Positions 8,654 through 17,513 of a stretch of 64,000 nt of DNA are shown here, one piece after another. This DNA comes from Streptomyces sp. NRRL F-6131 (lineage in GTDB: Bacteria; Actinomycetota; Actinomycetes; Streptomycetales; Streptomycetaceae), in assembly GCA_000719695.1 (NCBI GenBank), contig JOHN01000017.1, positions 124,001 to 188,000 of the forward strand, given 5' to 3'. The notes below the pieces were generated by a model that was not told the DNA's origin, did not search any database, and saw only the letters and a list, made by a program, of their open reading frames with translations. The position numbers and the translations under genes were made by a program. Each line of letters begins with the position of its first letter. Positions within the stretch are counted from its first letter, which is position 1.

Positions 8654-9310
8654 GGACAGGGCCGCGCCGAGGTGGGTGGTGCCGAGGGTGAGCAAGAGGA
8701 CCAGCAGCACCGCCGTGTTGTGGGTCGCCGCCCAGGCCTTCCACTCCTCCAGGCGCCGGGGCGCCCGCGCGCCGCCGAGGAGGTGGACGCCCAGGGGCAG
8801 CAGGGCGCCGAGCGATCCGATCAGCACCAGCAGCACGGCGGCGCCCGCCTTGCCACCGGTCGGCGCGGTACTGGTCGCGATCGAGACCCCGGCGCCGACC
8901 GCCAACAGCAGGTTCTTCGGATCGGTCGCCAGCAGCACCACCGCGAGGCCGGCGGCGCGGGCGGGGGTGGAGCGGTCGACCGTCCGCATCCAGTCCGGCG
9001 GCGGGTGCACCCGCCCCTCGCGCGGACGGTCCCACCACTGGCGCAGGCCGAGCAGCAGGAGCAGCCCACCCAGGACCAGTTCGAACCACCACGACCACTC
9101 CGGGGCGGCCCGGCCCGCCGCGAGCCCCGATCCGAGCGGCACCACGACGGCGGCCGGCACCGCCAGCGCGGCCGCCCAGCCGGCGGCGAACGCCGTCCCG
9201 CCCGCCCGGCCCCGGGGACCGGCGAGCAGCAGGACCGTCGCGATCAGCGACATCGGGCTGATCGCGACGCCCGCGGCCGAGGCGAGCATCGCGCCGACGG
9301 CGTCGCCCAT
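8639..9310 (-). CDS. GAP-family (Sap/SfLAP-like) membrane protein
   Basis: 223 residues with six predicted hydrophobic helices in the LysE-like arrangement. The family signature is present: an N-terminal helix ending in AISPMSLIATVLLL and, mid-protein, LLATDPKNLLLAVGAG. The family is named after the mycobacterial sulfolipid-1-addressing protein and glycopeptidolipid-addressing protein; the transported substrate here is unknown. The ATG at 9310 follows GGAAGGAAG on the minus strand, preferred over a longer in-frame reading that adds Gly/Asp-rich sequence. Between this start and the next gene (9311-9607) I see no other gene or clear regulatory site. Confidence 0.75.
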   Translation of the reverse strand: MGDAVGAMLASAAGVAISPMSLIATVLLLAGPRGRAGGTAFAAGWAAALAVPAAVVVPLGSGLAAGRAAPEWSWWFELVLGGLLLLLGLRQWWDRPREGRVHPPPDWMRTVDRSTPARAAGLAVVLLATDPKNLLLAVGAGVSIATSTAPTGGKAGAAVLLVLIGSLGALLPLGVHLLGGARAPRRLEEWKAWAATHNTAVLLVLLLTLGTTHLGAALSGLST

Positions 9311-9607
9311 GCGGCTTCCTTCCTGACCGGGCCGGTCCGATCCGGCCGTGTCCCGTTCCGGGTCTGCTCCGTCGGGCCCTGTCCCACCGGCCCGCGGCGG
9401 CGTCCACCCGGCACGCCCCCGATCCACCGTCGCACTCCCGCCGCCCACCCGGAGAGCGGGCGGACGGCGCCGGGGTGCGCAGGCCGCGAGGCGGAGCCTC
9501 TCCCCCGGTCGGGGGCCGGGGCGACCGACGACGACGCGGCACGGCGGGGTGTCTCCTGGTCGAAGGCCGGAAACGTGCCCGCCCCGGCGGCGCGACCCCG
9601 GCGAGTA

Positions 9608-10878
9608 TCAAGAGAGGCCCTGGCTCCGCCGGAGCGGCGGCAGGCGGTAGGAGCCGTTCAGAACGGCCGGGCCCGGTCGGTAGAGCCGCATCACCGGACG
9701 GAACGGGCCGTCGGGCGCGGGCAGCCAGTTGGCGGCCGCCGCGGGGTCGGTGGGCGGCCGGTGGCTCAGGTGCAGGGTGAGGCCGCCGTCCGGGTCGCGG
9801 ACCAGGCCGGGCGTGCCTCGGTGGGCGGCAGGCCGTCCGGCGGGAAGCGCAGGGTGCAGGGCCGGGAGCCGTCCAGCGGGCGGCCGTCGGCGTCGTCGGT
9901 GGTGGCCGCGGACAGCGCCTCGTAGGCATGGCTGCCCCAGAGGCCGGCGCGGGCGGCGGCGGCCCGGCTGAGGTAGCCGGCGCGCCGGTCCGGGATCCGC
10001 CACTCGGGGTCGTCGAGGGTGCCAGGACCGAGGAAGTCGACGTTGTGGTCGAACAGGTGGAGCGCCGCACGCCATTCGCCGGCCGGGTGGTCCTCCGGCG
10101 GCCGGGTGGCGGCCTCGACCCGTTCGCGCCCGGCGGCGAGACCGCTCGCCAGGGCGAGCGTCCAGTCGGGGACGGCCGCGCGGTACGGGGAGACGCCGGG
10201 GTCGAGGAGGCCGAGCGGCGCGAACCGCTGCTGGTACTCGCGGTCGGGCTCGGCGGGCGGGAAGGCGGCCGTCCAGACCCGGAGGCGTTCGAAGAAGGCG
10301 AGCCGCTCGGGCACGTCCGGGTCGGGTGCGGGCAGTCCGGCGGCGAGACCGCCCGGCTCCATCGGCTCGAGGGTCAGCCCGTCCTGGAGGGCCCGGACCC
10401 GCGGGACGTCCTCCGGACCGGTGCAGGCGAACCGGCCGACCACGGTGGCGACGGTGGTCGGGGCGACGATCACCCGGTCCGGCTCGGTCGGGGTGCCGTG
10501 CCAGTCGGGCGGGACGATCAGCCAGGTCTGGGCGACGGTTCCGCTGGCGCGGCTGCCGACGTAGGCGAAGTTGGCGGTCCAGGCGTCGACGAACTGCAGC
10601 ACGTAGTAGGCGCCGCCGGTGTCGGGCACGCGGAGCAGCTGCGGACCCTCGGAGAGATCGAGCTGGGCGACCGAGTAGAGGACGTCGTTGTTGGCGGAGC
10701 CGAAGTCGTCGTCGGGGCCCGCCTGCCGGGTGGCGTGGGCGAACCGGTTGAAGGGCGTGGGCGGCAGGACGCCCAGGCCGCCGCCGACGAAGCGTTCGAC
10801 CATGGTGAGGCCGGCGACGAGCGGGTAGCCGTAGACGTAGGCGTCGGCGGCCATCGCCTCCAGCTCGGGTGGGGTCAT
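9608..10878 (-). pseudogene. DUF1254/DUF1214 protein, frameshifted
   Basis: Starts MTPPELEAMAADAYVYGYP and follows the DUF1254 domain (substrate unknown; family proteins are usually secreted, but no signal peptide is seen). Near residue 350 the DUF1214 domain reads FPPDGLPPTEA, then loses its frame exactly where a segment shared with the upstream paralogue begins (9701-9816). In the shifted frame the domain resumes (PGLVRDPDGGLTLHLSHRPP, then NWLPAPDGPF) to a stop at 9608. The usual part between these blocks (the aromatic FWSxTxY strand and following loop) is missing, so this looks like a deletion plus frameshift, not a clean programmed event. A sequencing or assembly error at the repeat is possible. 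It lies 50 bp after the paralogue in one operon. Confidence 0.75.
9701..9816. repeat. 116-bp duplicated segment, copy A
   Basis: Identical to 11010-11125 except for one base (cgcggg versus cacggg). It encodes the C-terminal DUF1214 core in both paralogues, while their flanks are clearly diverged. The right edge is the point where both genes lose expected domain sequence. Confidence 0.9.
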
Positions 10879-10928
10879 CGGGGCGTCCTTCCCGGGTCCG
10901 GGGGTGCGGGCCGGCGGTGGCCGGCGGA

Positions 10929-12134
10929 TCAGCGCGGGGTGAGCGGAGGCGGCGTCCAGCGGCCGTCGAGCACGGCGCCGTCCGGGCCGTAGAGGCGCAG
11001 CACGGCGGTGAACGGGCCGTCGGGCACGGGCAGCCAGTTGGCGGCCGCCGCGGGGTCGGTGGGCGGCCGGTGGCTCAGGTGCAGGGTGAGGCCGCCGTCC
11101 GGGTCGCGGACCAGGCCGGGCGTGCGGTGGTCGCGCCGGCCGGCGTCGGGCGGCCGGTGGCCCTCGCTGTCCGCCTGCCAGGCGCCGTACCAGGCCTCCT
11201 CGACGGGCAGGCCGTAGAGGCCCGTGACCGCGCCGACGGCCTGCTCCAGGTACTTGGTGCCGATCCGCTCCCGGGTGCCGAAGAGCCCGACCGAGGACTC
11301 GGTCCGGGCGACGGCGCGGGCGAGTGCGGCCTTGCCGTCGGCGATGCCGCGTTCCATCTCGGCCCGGACCGCCATCGGCAGGGTGGCCGGTTCGAACTCG
11401 CCGCGGCCGTCGACGCCGAGGTCGGTCAGCCGGCCCCGCAGTCCGGCCTCGGTCGGCAGGGCCGGGAAGAAGCCGAGCAGGAAGTCGAGGAAGGAGAAGA
11501 ACTCGACGGTGTCCAGCACGGACTCCCGCCAGACCGGCCAGACCGGCTGCCGGGCGGGTTCCGGTTCCGGGGTCCCGGTGTGGACGTGCAGCGGGCGGAG
11601 GAGGTAGCGCTGCTGGATCCCGCCGAGTTCCCGGACGGCCTCGGGGGAGGTGCCGACGGCCTGGGTGCGGCCGACGATGCCGACCAGCCGGGTCGCCGCG
11701 CGGATGACGCTGCTGATGCCGGCCGGCGGCTCGCCGTCCCAGTCCGGGCCGGCCACCAGGTGGTCGCCGGCCTCCTGACCGGTGCTCCGGGAGCCGACGA
11801 ACCCGGCGTACACGGTGTCGAGCTCGTGCACCGGCAGGACGTAGTAGCGGTCCACGGCGGGGACGGAGAGGACCCACGGTTCGGTCCGCAGATCGAGCCA
11901 GGCCCAGGAGTACGGGGTGTCGTTGCTCGGGCTGACGACATCGGTGTTGGCGGGGGTGAAGGGGCGCGGGTAGTGCCGGAAGACGCCGAAGCCGCCGACG
12001 TAGCGGGGGTCCGCGTCGTCCAGGGCCTGGGTGTAGAGGGTGCGGTAGTTCTCCAGGATCGGCCGGCCGCGGATCCATGCCTCGGCGGCGGTCGCGCGGA
12101 TGGTGTCCGGGTCGACGAGTGCCGGGTTGACCAT
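10929..12134 (-). CDS. DUF1254/DUF1214 protein, probably internally deleted
   Basis: 401 residues. DUF1254 domain (about 20-150, with SPSNDTPYSWAWLDL and YYVLPVHELDTVY) plus a long helical middle. The C-terminal DUF1214 domain is incomplete: after YGLPVEEAWYGAWQADSEG the sequence jumps to a His/Arg/Pro-rich junction and then PGLVRDPDGGLTLHLSHRPP, omitting the central strands. The frame remains open, so a shortened protein could be made. The junction coincides with the 116-bp segment shared with the next gene. No signal peptide or membrane helix. The molecular function of the family is not known. First gene of a leftward pair, divergent from the epimerase. Confidence 0.7.
   Translation of the reverse strand: MVNPALVDPDTIRATAAEAWIRGRPILENYRTLYTQALDDADPRYVGGFGVFRHYPRPFTPANTDVVSPSNDTPYSWAWLDLRTEPWVLSVPAVDRYYVLPVHELDTVYAGFVGSRSTGQEAGDHLVAGPDWDGEPPAGISSVIRAATRLVGIVGRTQAVGTSPEAVRELGGIQQRYLLRPLHVHTGTPEPEPARQPVWPVWRESVLDTVEFFSFLDFLLGFFPALPTEAGLRGRLTDLGVDGRGEFEPATLPMAVRAEMERGIADGKAALARAVARTESSVGLFGTRERIGTKYLEQAVGAVTGLYGLPVEEAWYGAWQADSEGHRPPDAGRRDHRTPGLVRDPDGGLTLHLSHRPPTDPAAAANWLPVPDGPFTAVLRLYGPDGAVLDGRWTPPPLTPR
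11010..11125. repeat. 116-bp duplicated segment, copy B
   Basis: Partner of the repeat at 9701-9816, in direct orientation, 1.3 kb away; one mismatch. Confidence 0.9.
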
Positions 12135-12209
12135 GGTGCCGCTCTTCCCCGCGCCGGGCCCCGGCCCCGGGGCGCGGCGGCTGCGTGACGTGCCTGACGG
12201 CAGGACGTG

Positions 12210-12236
12210 GATACCGGTGGGAGCGCTGATACCGGT
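12210..12236. promoter_or_regulatory. Direct repeat GATACCGGT x2 in a divergent promoter region
   Basis: Two exact copies (12210-12218, 12228-12236), start-to-start 18 bp, in the 256-bp gap between the divergent DUF1254 gene and the epimerase gene. Repeats on one DNA face in such a gap suit a dimeric regulator; no regulator is identified. Confidence 0.4.
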
Positions 12237-12390
12237 ACAAACCGGATGCTATGCGGGCCTCTGCGGCTCGGCATCTCGGTCGGCCCCGGCAGTCCGGGAG
12301 GCGCGGAGACCGGGCGAGCCGGGAGGGGCGGGCGTGCGCCGAGGGCGAACGGCGGTATGCGGAGGACGGGCCTGGGACAGTCTTGCCGGT

Positions 12391-13422
12391 ATGAAGATCC
12401 TTCTGCTCGGCGGCTCGTCCTTCCTGGGACGGGCGTACGCCTCCGAGGCCCTCGCCCGCGGCCACTCGGTCACCACCTTCAACCGCGGCCGCACGGCCGC
12501 CGACCTGCCCGGCGTCGAGGCCGTCCACGGCGACCGCGACACGGCCGAGGACCTGGCCCGGCTGGTCGAGGGCCGGCGTTGGGACGCCGTGGTCGACACC
12601 TCGGCCCAGCAGCCCGCCCAGGCCGCGGCCGCCGCCCGGCTGCTGCGCGACCGCGCCGACCACTACACGTTGATCTCCTCCGTCCACGCCTTCGCCGACT
12701 GGCCGGCCCGGGCCGTCGACGAGACCTCGCCGCTTCACCCGTGCCCGGCCGACACCCCGCCCGGGCAGGAGTTCAGCGCCGCGCTCAAGGCGGGTTGCGA
12801 ACGCGCCGTCCTCGAGCACTTCGGCGCCGACCGCGCGCTGATCCTCAACAGCGGGCTGCTGATCGGACCGTACGAGCGGGGCGGCCGGCTGCCCTGGTGG
12901 CTGGAGCGGACGGCCCGGGGCGGGCCGGTGCTGGCACCGGGCGAGCCGGGGCGGCCGATGCAGCTGATCGACGTCCGGGACTTCGCGGTGTTCGGTGTCG
13001 ACCGGCTGACGGCGGGCACCACCGGCCGTTTCGTCACCACGGCGCCGCCCGGCCGGCTCACCTACGGGGAGTTCCTGGCGGGCTGCGCGGAGGTGACCGG
13101 CGGCGCGGACGTCGAGCTGGTCTGGGTCGCGGACGAGCGGCTGCCCACGGAGGGGCCGGACGGCGTCCAGCCGTGGAGCGAGCTGCCGCTCTGGACACCC
13201 GATGGGCCGGAGACGGCGGGCACCTGGCAGGTCGACACCGGGCGGGCCGAGGCGGCCGGACTGCGGTGCCGGCCCTTCGTCGAGACCGCCCGGGACACCT
13301 GGGAGTGGCTGCGGCGGCGCGGGTCGGCCGAGGACACCGAGCCCGACGGGCGCAAGCGCGGGCGGATCGTTCACGGCATCGAGCCGGCGAAGGAGCGGCG
13401 ACTGCTGGACGCCCTGGCCTGA
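12391..13422 (+). CDS. NAD-dependent epimerase/dehydratase (extended SDR)
   Basis: 343 residues. N-terminal Rossmann fold with the nucleotide loop GGSSFLGRAY (8-17) and Arg after strand 2 (FNRGRTAADL), suggesting NADP(H) preference. Family members often have YxxxK; here the corresponding region reads FSAALKAGCE, with Phe at the Tyr position, so catalysis may be altered or absent. The C-terminal substrate domain includes PMQLIDVRDFAVF, typical of the group annotated as SDR-family NAD-dependent epimerases in actinomycetes. The ATG at 12391 lacks a good Shine-Dalgarno sequence, so a leaderless transcript is possible. It ends 22 bp from the convergent polyprenyl synthase gene. Substrate unknown. 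Confidence 0.78.
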   Translation: MKILLLGGSSFLGRAYASEALARGHSVTTFNRGRTAADLPGVEAVHGDRDTAEDLARLVEGRRWDAVVDTSAQQPAQAAAAARLLRDRADHYTLISSVHAFADWPARAVDETSPLHPCPADTPPGQEFSAALKAGCERAVLEHFGADRALILNSGLLIGPYERGGRLPWWLERTARGGPVLAPGEPGRPMQLIDVRDFAVFGVDRLTAGTTGRFVTTAPPGRLTYGEFLAGCAEVTGGADVELVWVADERLPTEGPDGVQPWSELPLWTPDGPETAGTWQVDTGRAEAAGLRCRPFVETARDTWEWLRRRGSAEDTEPDGRKRGRIVHGIEPAKERRLLDALA

Positions 13423-13444
13423 CGGCGCGGACCGCCGCCCGGGC

Positions 13445-14494
13445 TCAGTGGGTGCGGCGGGTGACCAGCTCGGCGAGCGCGAGCAGTTCGTCGGCGGCCG
13501 AGGGCTCGGGCACCGCGAGGGCCAGCTGGGCCATCGCCGCCGCCATCCGCTCGCAGGACTCGCCCTGCGCCCAGGCCCGCCCGCCGGCGCCCTCGACGGC
13601 GGCCGCGCAGCTCGCCAACTCCTCCGCGGTGAGCGGACGTTCCAGCGCGTACAGCTCGGCCAGCCGATCCCCGTCCGGCGTCCCGGAGCGGAGCGCGGCG
13701 ACCACCGGCAGGGACTTCTTCCGGACCAGCAGGTCCGCGCCGACCGGCTTGCCGGTGACCTCCGGGTCGCCCCAGATGCCGATCAGGTCGTCGATCAGCT
13801 GGAACGCCAGGCCGATCTCCCGGCCGAAGCCGTCCATCGCCTGCGCGGCCGCCTCCGAGCAGCCCGCGTACTGGGCGCCCATCGCGCAGGCGGCGCCGAG
13901 CAGCGCGCCGGTCTTGGCCTCGGCCATCGCCAGGCACTCGGTCAGCGAGACGTCGCTGCGCTGCTCGAAGGCGCAGTCGATCTGCTGGCCCTCGCAGAGC
14001 TCCACCACGCAGTCGGCCAGCCGGCGGACGGCTTCGCCGGCCACGGCCTGACCGTCCTCGGCGAGCAGCCGCAGGGCCAGCGAGTGCATGGCGTCACCGG
14101 CCAGGATGGCCTCGGTGGTGCCGAACACCAGCCAGGCGGTGGGCCGGTGCCGCCTGGTCTCGTCCCGGTCGATGATGTCGTCGTGCAGCAGCGTGAAGTT
14201 GTGCACCAGCTCGACGGCGGCCGCGGCGGCGGTGACCTTGGCGGGGTCGCCGCCCAGGGCCTGGGCGGCGGCGAGCACCAGGGCGGGCCGGATGGCCTTC
14301 CCGGCGGACGCGGCCGAGGGCGAACCGTCCGCCTCCCACCAGCCGAGGTGGTAGCCGGCCACCCGGCGCATGGTGCCGGGCAGCGAGTCCACCGCGGCCC
14401 TCAGCACCGGGTCGACCAGGGTGCGGGCGCGCGCGAGGACGTCCTGCGCCTCGTGTCCCTCGCGATGGTCGCGCTCCAGCGTGAACATTCCCAT
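13445..14494 (-). CDS. Polyprenyl diphosphate synthase, encapsulin-linked
   Basis: Condenses isopentenyl diphosphate with an allylic diphosphate. 349 residues of the all-helical trans-prenyltransferase fold. First Asp-rich motif DDIID (105-109, in HDDIIDRDETRRHRPTAW); second region LIDDLIGIWGD (Asp235, Asp236, Asp243) in place of the usual DDxxD. The residue before the first motif that sets chain length is His/Leu, so product length cannot be fixed. The ATG follows GGGGGAGG. The gene is 137 bp downstream of the encapsulin gene and co-directional. Family 2B encapsulins are known to be encoded with terpene-related enzymes, so this is the likely cargo or a partner. The N-terminus before the enzyme fold is only about 25 residues, so no long disordered targeting extension is visible. 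Confidence 0.88.
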   Translation of the reverse strand: MGMFTLERDHREGHEAQDVLARARTLVDPVLRAAVDSLPGTMRRVAGYHLGWWEADGSPSAASAGKAIRPALVLAAAQALGGDPAKVTAAAAAVELVHNFTLLHDDIIDRDETRRHRPTAWLVFGTTEAILAGDAMHSLALRLLAEDGQAVAGEAVRRLADCVVELCEGQQIDCAFEQRSDVSLTECLAMAEAKTGALLGAACAMGAQYAGCSEAAAQAMDGFGREIGLAFQLIDDLIGIWGDPEVTGKPVGADLLVRKKSLPVVAALRSGTPDGDRLAELYALERPLTAEELASCAAAVEGAGGRAWAQGESCERMAAAMAQLALAVPEPSAADELLALAELVTRRTH

Positions 14495-14631
14495 GGGTCC
14501 TCCCCCTTGGTGGTACGACGGGCCGACCCGGTGGCGGGCGGGCCCGGTGGCGGGCCGGAACCGTCAGGGGCGGTGCCCGGTCGGGCGGTGGGCGCCGCCC
14601 GGCCGGACGCCGTGGTTCCGGTCGGCCCGGA

Positions 14632-16059
14632 TCAGCCCTGGTGGTGGGCGATGTCGACGTTCTCCAGAACACCGACGGCGTCCGGCACCAGGATCGCGGC
14701 CGAGTAGTAGGCGCTCACCAGATAGGAAATGATGGCCTTCTCGCTGATTCCCATGAATCGGACCGAAAGGCTCGGCTCGACTTCATCCGGAATTCCGGTC
14801 TGGTGCAGACCGATGACACCCTGGTTGTCCTCGCCGGTGCGCATCGCGAGGATCGAGGTGGTGCCGCCGTTGACGATCGGGATCTTGTTGCACGGGAAGA
14901 CCGGCACCCCGCGCCAGCCGAAGACCTGGCGACCGTGCACCTCGACGGTGTCCGGGTAGAGGCCGCGCCGGTTGCACTCGCGGCTGATCGCCGCGATGGC
15001 CTGCGGGTGGGCCAGGAAGAGCTTGGTGCCGCGCCGGCGGCTCAGCAGCTCGTCCATGTCGTCCGGGGTGGGCGGGCCGGAGTGGGTCTGGATCCGCTGC
15101 TCGTGGTCGGCGTTGCGGAGCAGACCGAACTCCGCGTTGTTGATCAGCTCGTGCTCCTGGCGCTCGCGCAGCGCCTCGACGGTCAGCCGGAGCTGGTGCT
15201 CGGTCTGGTTCATCGGCTGGTTGTAGAGGTCGGCGACCCGGGTGTGCACCTTGAGGACGGTCTGGGCGACGCTCAACTCGTACTCGCGCGGCTTGAGCTC
15301 GTAGTCCACGAAGGCGGTGGGGAGTTCGTACTCGCCGTGGTGCCCGGCGGAGAGGTCGATCGCCGCCTCGCCGTGCTTGTTCTGCGGCTGGTCGAAGCCG
15401 GCCAGGTACTCCATGACCTGCAGCTGGAGGGCCTCGGAGCGGTCGGCGAGCTCCTGGAAGTCGGCCCAGCGCAGCGCCAGCACGGTGCCGGCGGTGGCCG
15501 CCCGGACGGTGTACGGCCAGTCGCCGTTCTCCTCCCGGATCGCCTCGTCGCCGAGGTGGTCACCGTCGGCCAGGGTGCCGACCACGGTCTCCTCGCCGTA
15601 CTTGCCCGTTCCCAACCGGTTGAGCTTGCCGTACGCGATGATGAGGATCTCGTCGACCGGCGCTCCGGCGGCGACCAGGACCTCACCCGCGGAGAACTCG
15701 CGTTGGACGAAGCGCCCGGCCAGTTCCGCCAGGACGGCGTCGTCCGGGAAGCCCCGGAGCACCGGGACCTCGCGCAGGGTCGGCGGCAGGATCCGGGCCT
15801 CGCTGCCCGTCCGGTCGAAGCTCACCCGGCCGCGGCCGACGGCGTGGCGCAGCCGGCGGTTGACGCGGTAGGCGCCGCCCGAGACCTGGACCCAGGGGAG
15901 CGTCCTGAGCAGCCAACGGGGGCTGATCTCCTGCATCTGGGGCGCGGACTTGGTCGTCGTCGCCAGGTTCCGCGCGGCCGCGGTCGCGAGACTTTGCTGG
16001 TCCCGGGTCTGCGCCTCACCGCCCGGTGCAGGAATACCGACGTTGGTTTCGGTCGACAT
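14632..16059 (-). CDS. eshA: Family 2B encapsulin shell protein with cyclic-nucleotide-binding domain (EshA-like)
   Basis: 475 residues, the usual length of EshA of Streptomyces griseus and relatives. Order: N-terminal extension (1-45), first part of the HK97-type shell fold ([19 protein letters not shown], about 50-70), an inserted cNMP-binding beta-barrel (about 92-210, with [20 protein letters not shown] and HLGDEAI), then the rest of the shell domain ([55 protein letters not shown]). EshA was first linked to sporogenesis and secondary metabolism in streptomycetes, and the group is now known to self-assemble into nanocompartments. The canonical phosphate-cassette Arg is not obvious in the barrel, so ligand specificity is uncertain. 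Upstream DNA is AT-richer and holds a palindrome. Confidence 0.92.
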   Translation of the reverse strand: MSTETNVGIPAPGGEAQTRDQQSLATAAARNLATTTKSAPQMQEISPRWLLRTLPWVQVSGGAYRVNRRLRHAVGRGRVSFDRTGSEARILPPTLREVPVLRGFPDDAVLAELAGRFVQREFSAGEVLVAAGAPVDEILIIAYGKLNRLGTGKYGEETVVGTLADGDHLGDEAIREENGDWPYTVRAATAGTVLALRWADFQELADRSEALQLQVMEYLAGFDQPQNKHGEAAIDLSAGHHGEYELPTAFVDYELKPREYELSVAQTVLKVHTRVADLYNQPMNQTEHQLRLTVEALRERQEHELINNAEFGLLRNADHEQRIQTHSGPPTPDDMDELLSRRRGTKLFLAHPQAIAAISRECNRRGLYPDTVEVHGRQVFGWRGVPVFPCNKIPIVNGGTTSILAMRTGEDNQGVIGLHQTGIPDEVEPSLSVRFMGISEKAIISYLVSAYYSAAILVPDAVGVLENVDIAHHQG

Positions 16060-16198
16060 AGGGAGCCCTTCGCGTACCCGTACCCGATGAAGTGTCGCCT
16101 TGCAACTTGCAACAATCATGGTGGGCCCATTCGGAGGGCTGCCGCAATCACTCTTTCGAGTGGTCGGAATAACCGAAAAAATAGTACGAATAGAATGT

Positions 16199-16221
16199 CT
16201 GATCGATATTAAATCGATCAG
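16199..16221. promoter_or_regulatory. 23-bp palindrome between eshA and the ATP-grasp gene
   Basis: CTGATCGAT-attaa-ATCGATCAG: perfect 9-bp arms around 5 bp of A/T, in the 349-bp gap between divergent genes, within an unusually AT-rich patch (about 16160-16240). An operator for a dimeric repressor or activator of one or both genes is plausible; a leftward promoter for eshA may overlap it. Confidence 0.55.
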
Positions 16222-16408
16222 GTGATCTACCGAATTCCGGAACGGGACGGTCCGGTTCACCCTCCCGGCCGGTGCCCGGCAGGCCCACCCCGCGTTCACG
16301 CCCGTTCGGGGGACCGCTAGGGTGCCACCTCAAAGGGCCACGGGGCCAGGACGAGCGCGGCCGCACCACAGCCCTTCCCCTCTCGTTCACCCCTGCCCTG
16401 GGAGCCCC

Positions 16409-17494
16409 ATGAGCGCCCCCGTCACCGTCTGGCTCAACCGCACGTACGCCGAGAACGTGTTCTTCATCGAACAGTTGCGCGCCGCACCGCGCCCGGTCCG
16501 GGTCCACGCGACCCACGTCGACCCCGACTCCCCCGTCCTCGCCGCCGCCGACACCGCCGGCCTGGAACCCGCCGACCTCACCCCCGACGCCTACGTCGCC
16601 TACGCCCTCGACCACTGCGCCCGCCACCGCGTCGACGTGTTCGTGCCCCGGCTGCACCAGCTCGCGATATCCCTGCACCGCCACGAGTTCGAGGCCGTCG
16701 GCACCGCCCTGGCCTGCCCGCCGGCCACCGCGATCGCCGCGTTCGAGAGCAAGGCCGACGGGTACGCGGCGATGACCGCCGCCGGACTGCCCACCCCGCC
16801 GTGGTGGCTGGTCCGCACCGCCGGCGAACTGGTCGACGCCGTCGACCGGATCGAGTCGGCCGGCCTCACCGCCTGCCTCAAGCCCGCCTCCGGCGCCGGC
16901 GGCGAGGGGTTCCGGATGCTCACCCGCGAGCCGTTCGGACTGCACCGGCTGGCCGGCTGGGACAGTCGCGTCCAGGTCGAGCAGGTGGCCGCCGCACTGG
17001 ACCTGGCGGCCCGCGAGGCCCCGGACACGGCCACCGACCTGCTGGTCATGCCCTACCTCGAAGGCCCCGAGGTGTCCGTGGACTGCCTCGCCGACCTGGA
17101 CGGCACCCTGCTCGCCGCGGTCGGCCGCAGCAAGCACCGGCGCCGCCGCAGCTTCACCACCGAACCCCGGTACCTCGAACCCGCCCGCCGCCTGGTCGAG
17201 GCCACCGGGATGGCCTACCTCTCCAACGTGCAGTTCCGGCACCTGCGCGGCGAGCCGGTGGTCATCGACGTCAACACCCGGCCCTCCGGCGGGCTGTACC
17301 AGCTACGCCTGTGCGGGCTCAACCTGCCGTGGAACGCCGTGCAGTTGGCACTCGGCGAACGCCCGGACACCGAGTGGGCCGAGGATCCGGCGGGCATCGA
17401 GTACACCCTGGTCTCCGGCATCCAGCCGGTACTGCCCCGCCAGCTGCCACCGTACGCCCCGACCGTCCTCCCGGCGATCCAGCTGGTGCACTGA
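16409..17494 (+). CDS. ATP-grasp domain protein
   Basis: 361 residues. ATP-grasp fold: pre-ATP-grasp Rossmann domain (1-105), then AFESKADGYAAMTAAGLP (start of the ATP lid), the nucleotide-binding Lys in LTACLKPASGAGGEGFRM (about 152-168), the acidic LVMPYLEGPEVSVDCL and the metal-binding VVIDVNTRPSGGLYQLRL (about 289-306), where Asp and Asn sit at Mg2+ ligand positions. Such enzymes join a carboxylate to an amine, thiol or other nucleophile through an acyl phosphate. The substrate is unknown. The ATG follows GGGAG at a 5-bp distance. Divergent from the encapsulin operon; functional linkage is only suggested by proximity. Confidence 0.82.
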   Translation: MSAPVTVWLNRTYAENVFFIEQLRAAPRPVRVHATHVDPDSPVLAAADTAGLEPADLTPDAYVAYALDHCARHRVDVFVPRLHQLAISLHRHEFEAVGTALACPPATAIAAFESKADGYAAMTAAGLPTPPWWLVRTAGELVDAVDRIESAGLTACLKPASGAGGEGFRMLTREPFGLHRLAGWDSRVQVEQVAAALDLAAREAPDTATDLLVMPYLEGPEVSVDCLADLDGTLLAAVGRSKHRRRRSFTTEPRYLEPARRLVEATGMAYLSNVQFRHLRGEPVVIDVNTRPSGGLYQLRLCGLNLPWNAVQLALGERPDTEWAEDPAGIEYTLVSGIQPVLPRQLPPYAPTVLPAIQLVH

Positions 17495-17513
17495 CCCGTC
17501 GTCGATCCCCGTG

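Noticed and set aside
9766..13374. A 1202-residue leftward open frame
   Set aside because: It joins the damaged DUF1254 gene to antisense sequence of the epimerase and to the wrong frame of its paralogue; high GC content keeps the frame open. Only the part below 10878 has domain content.
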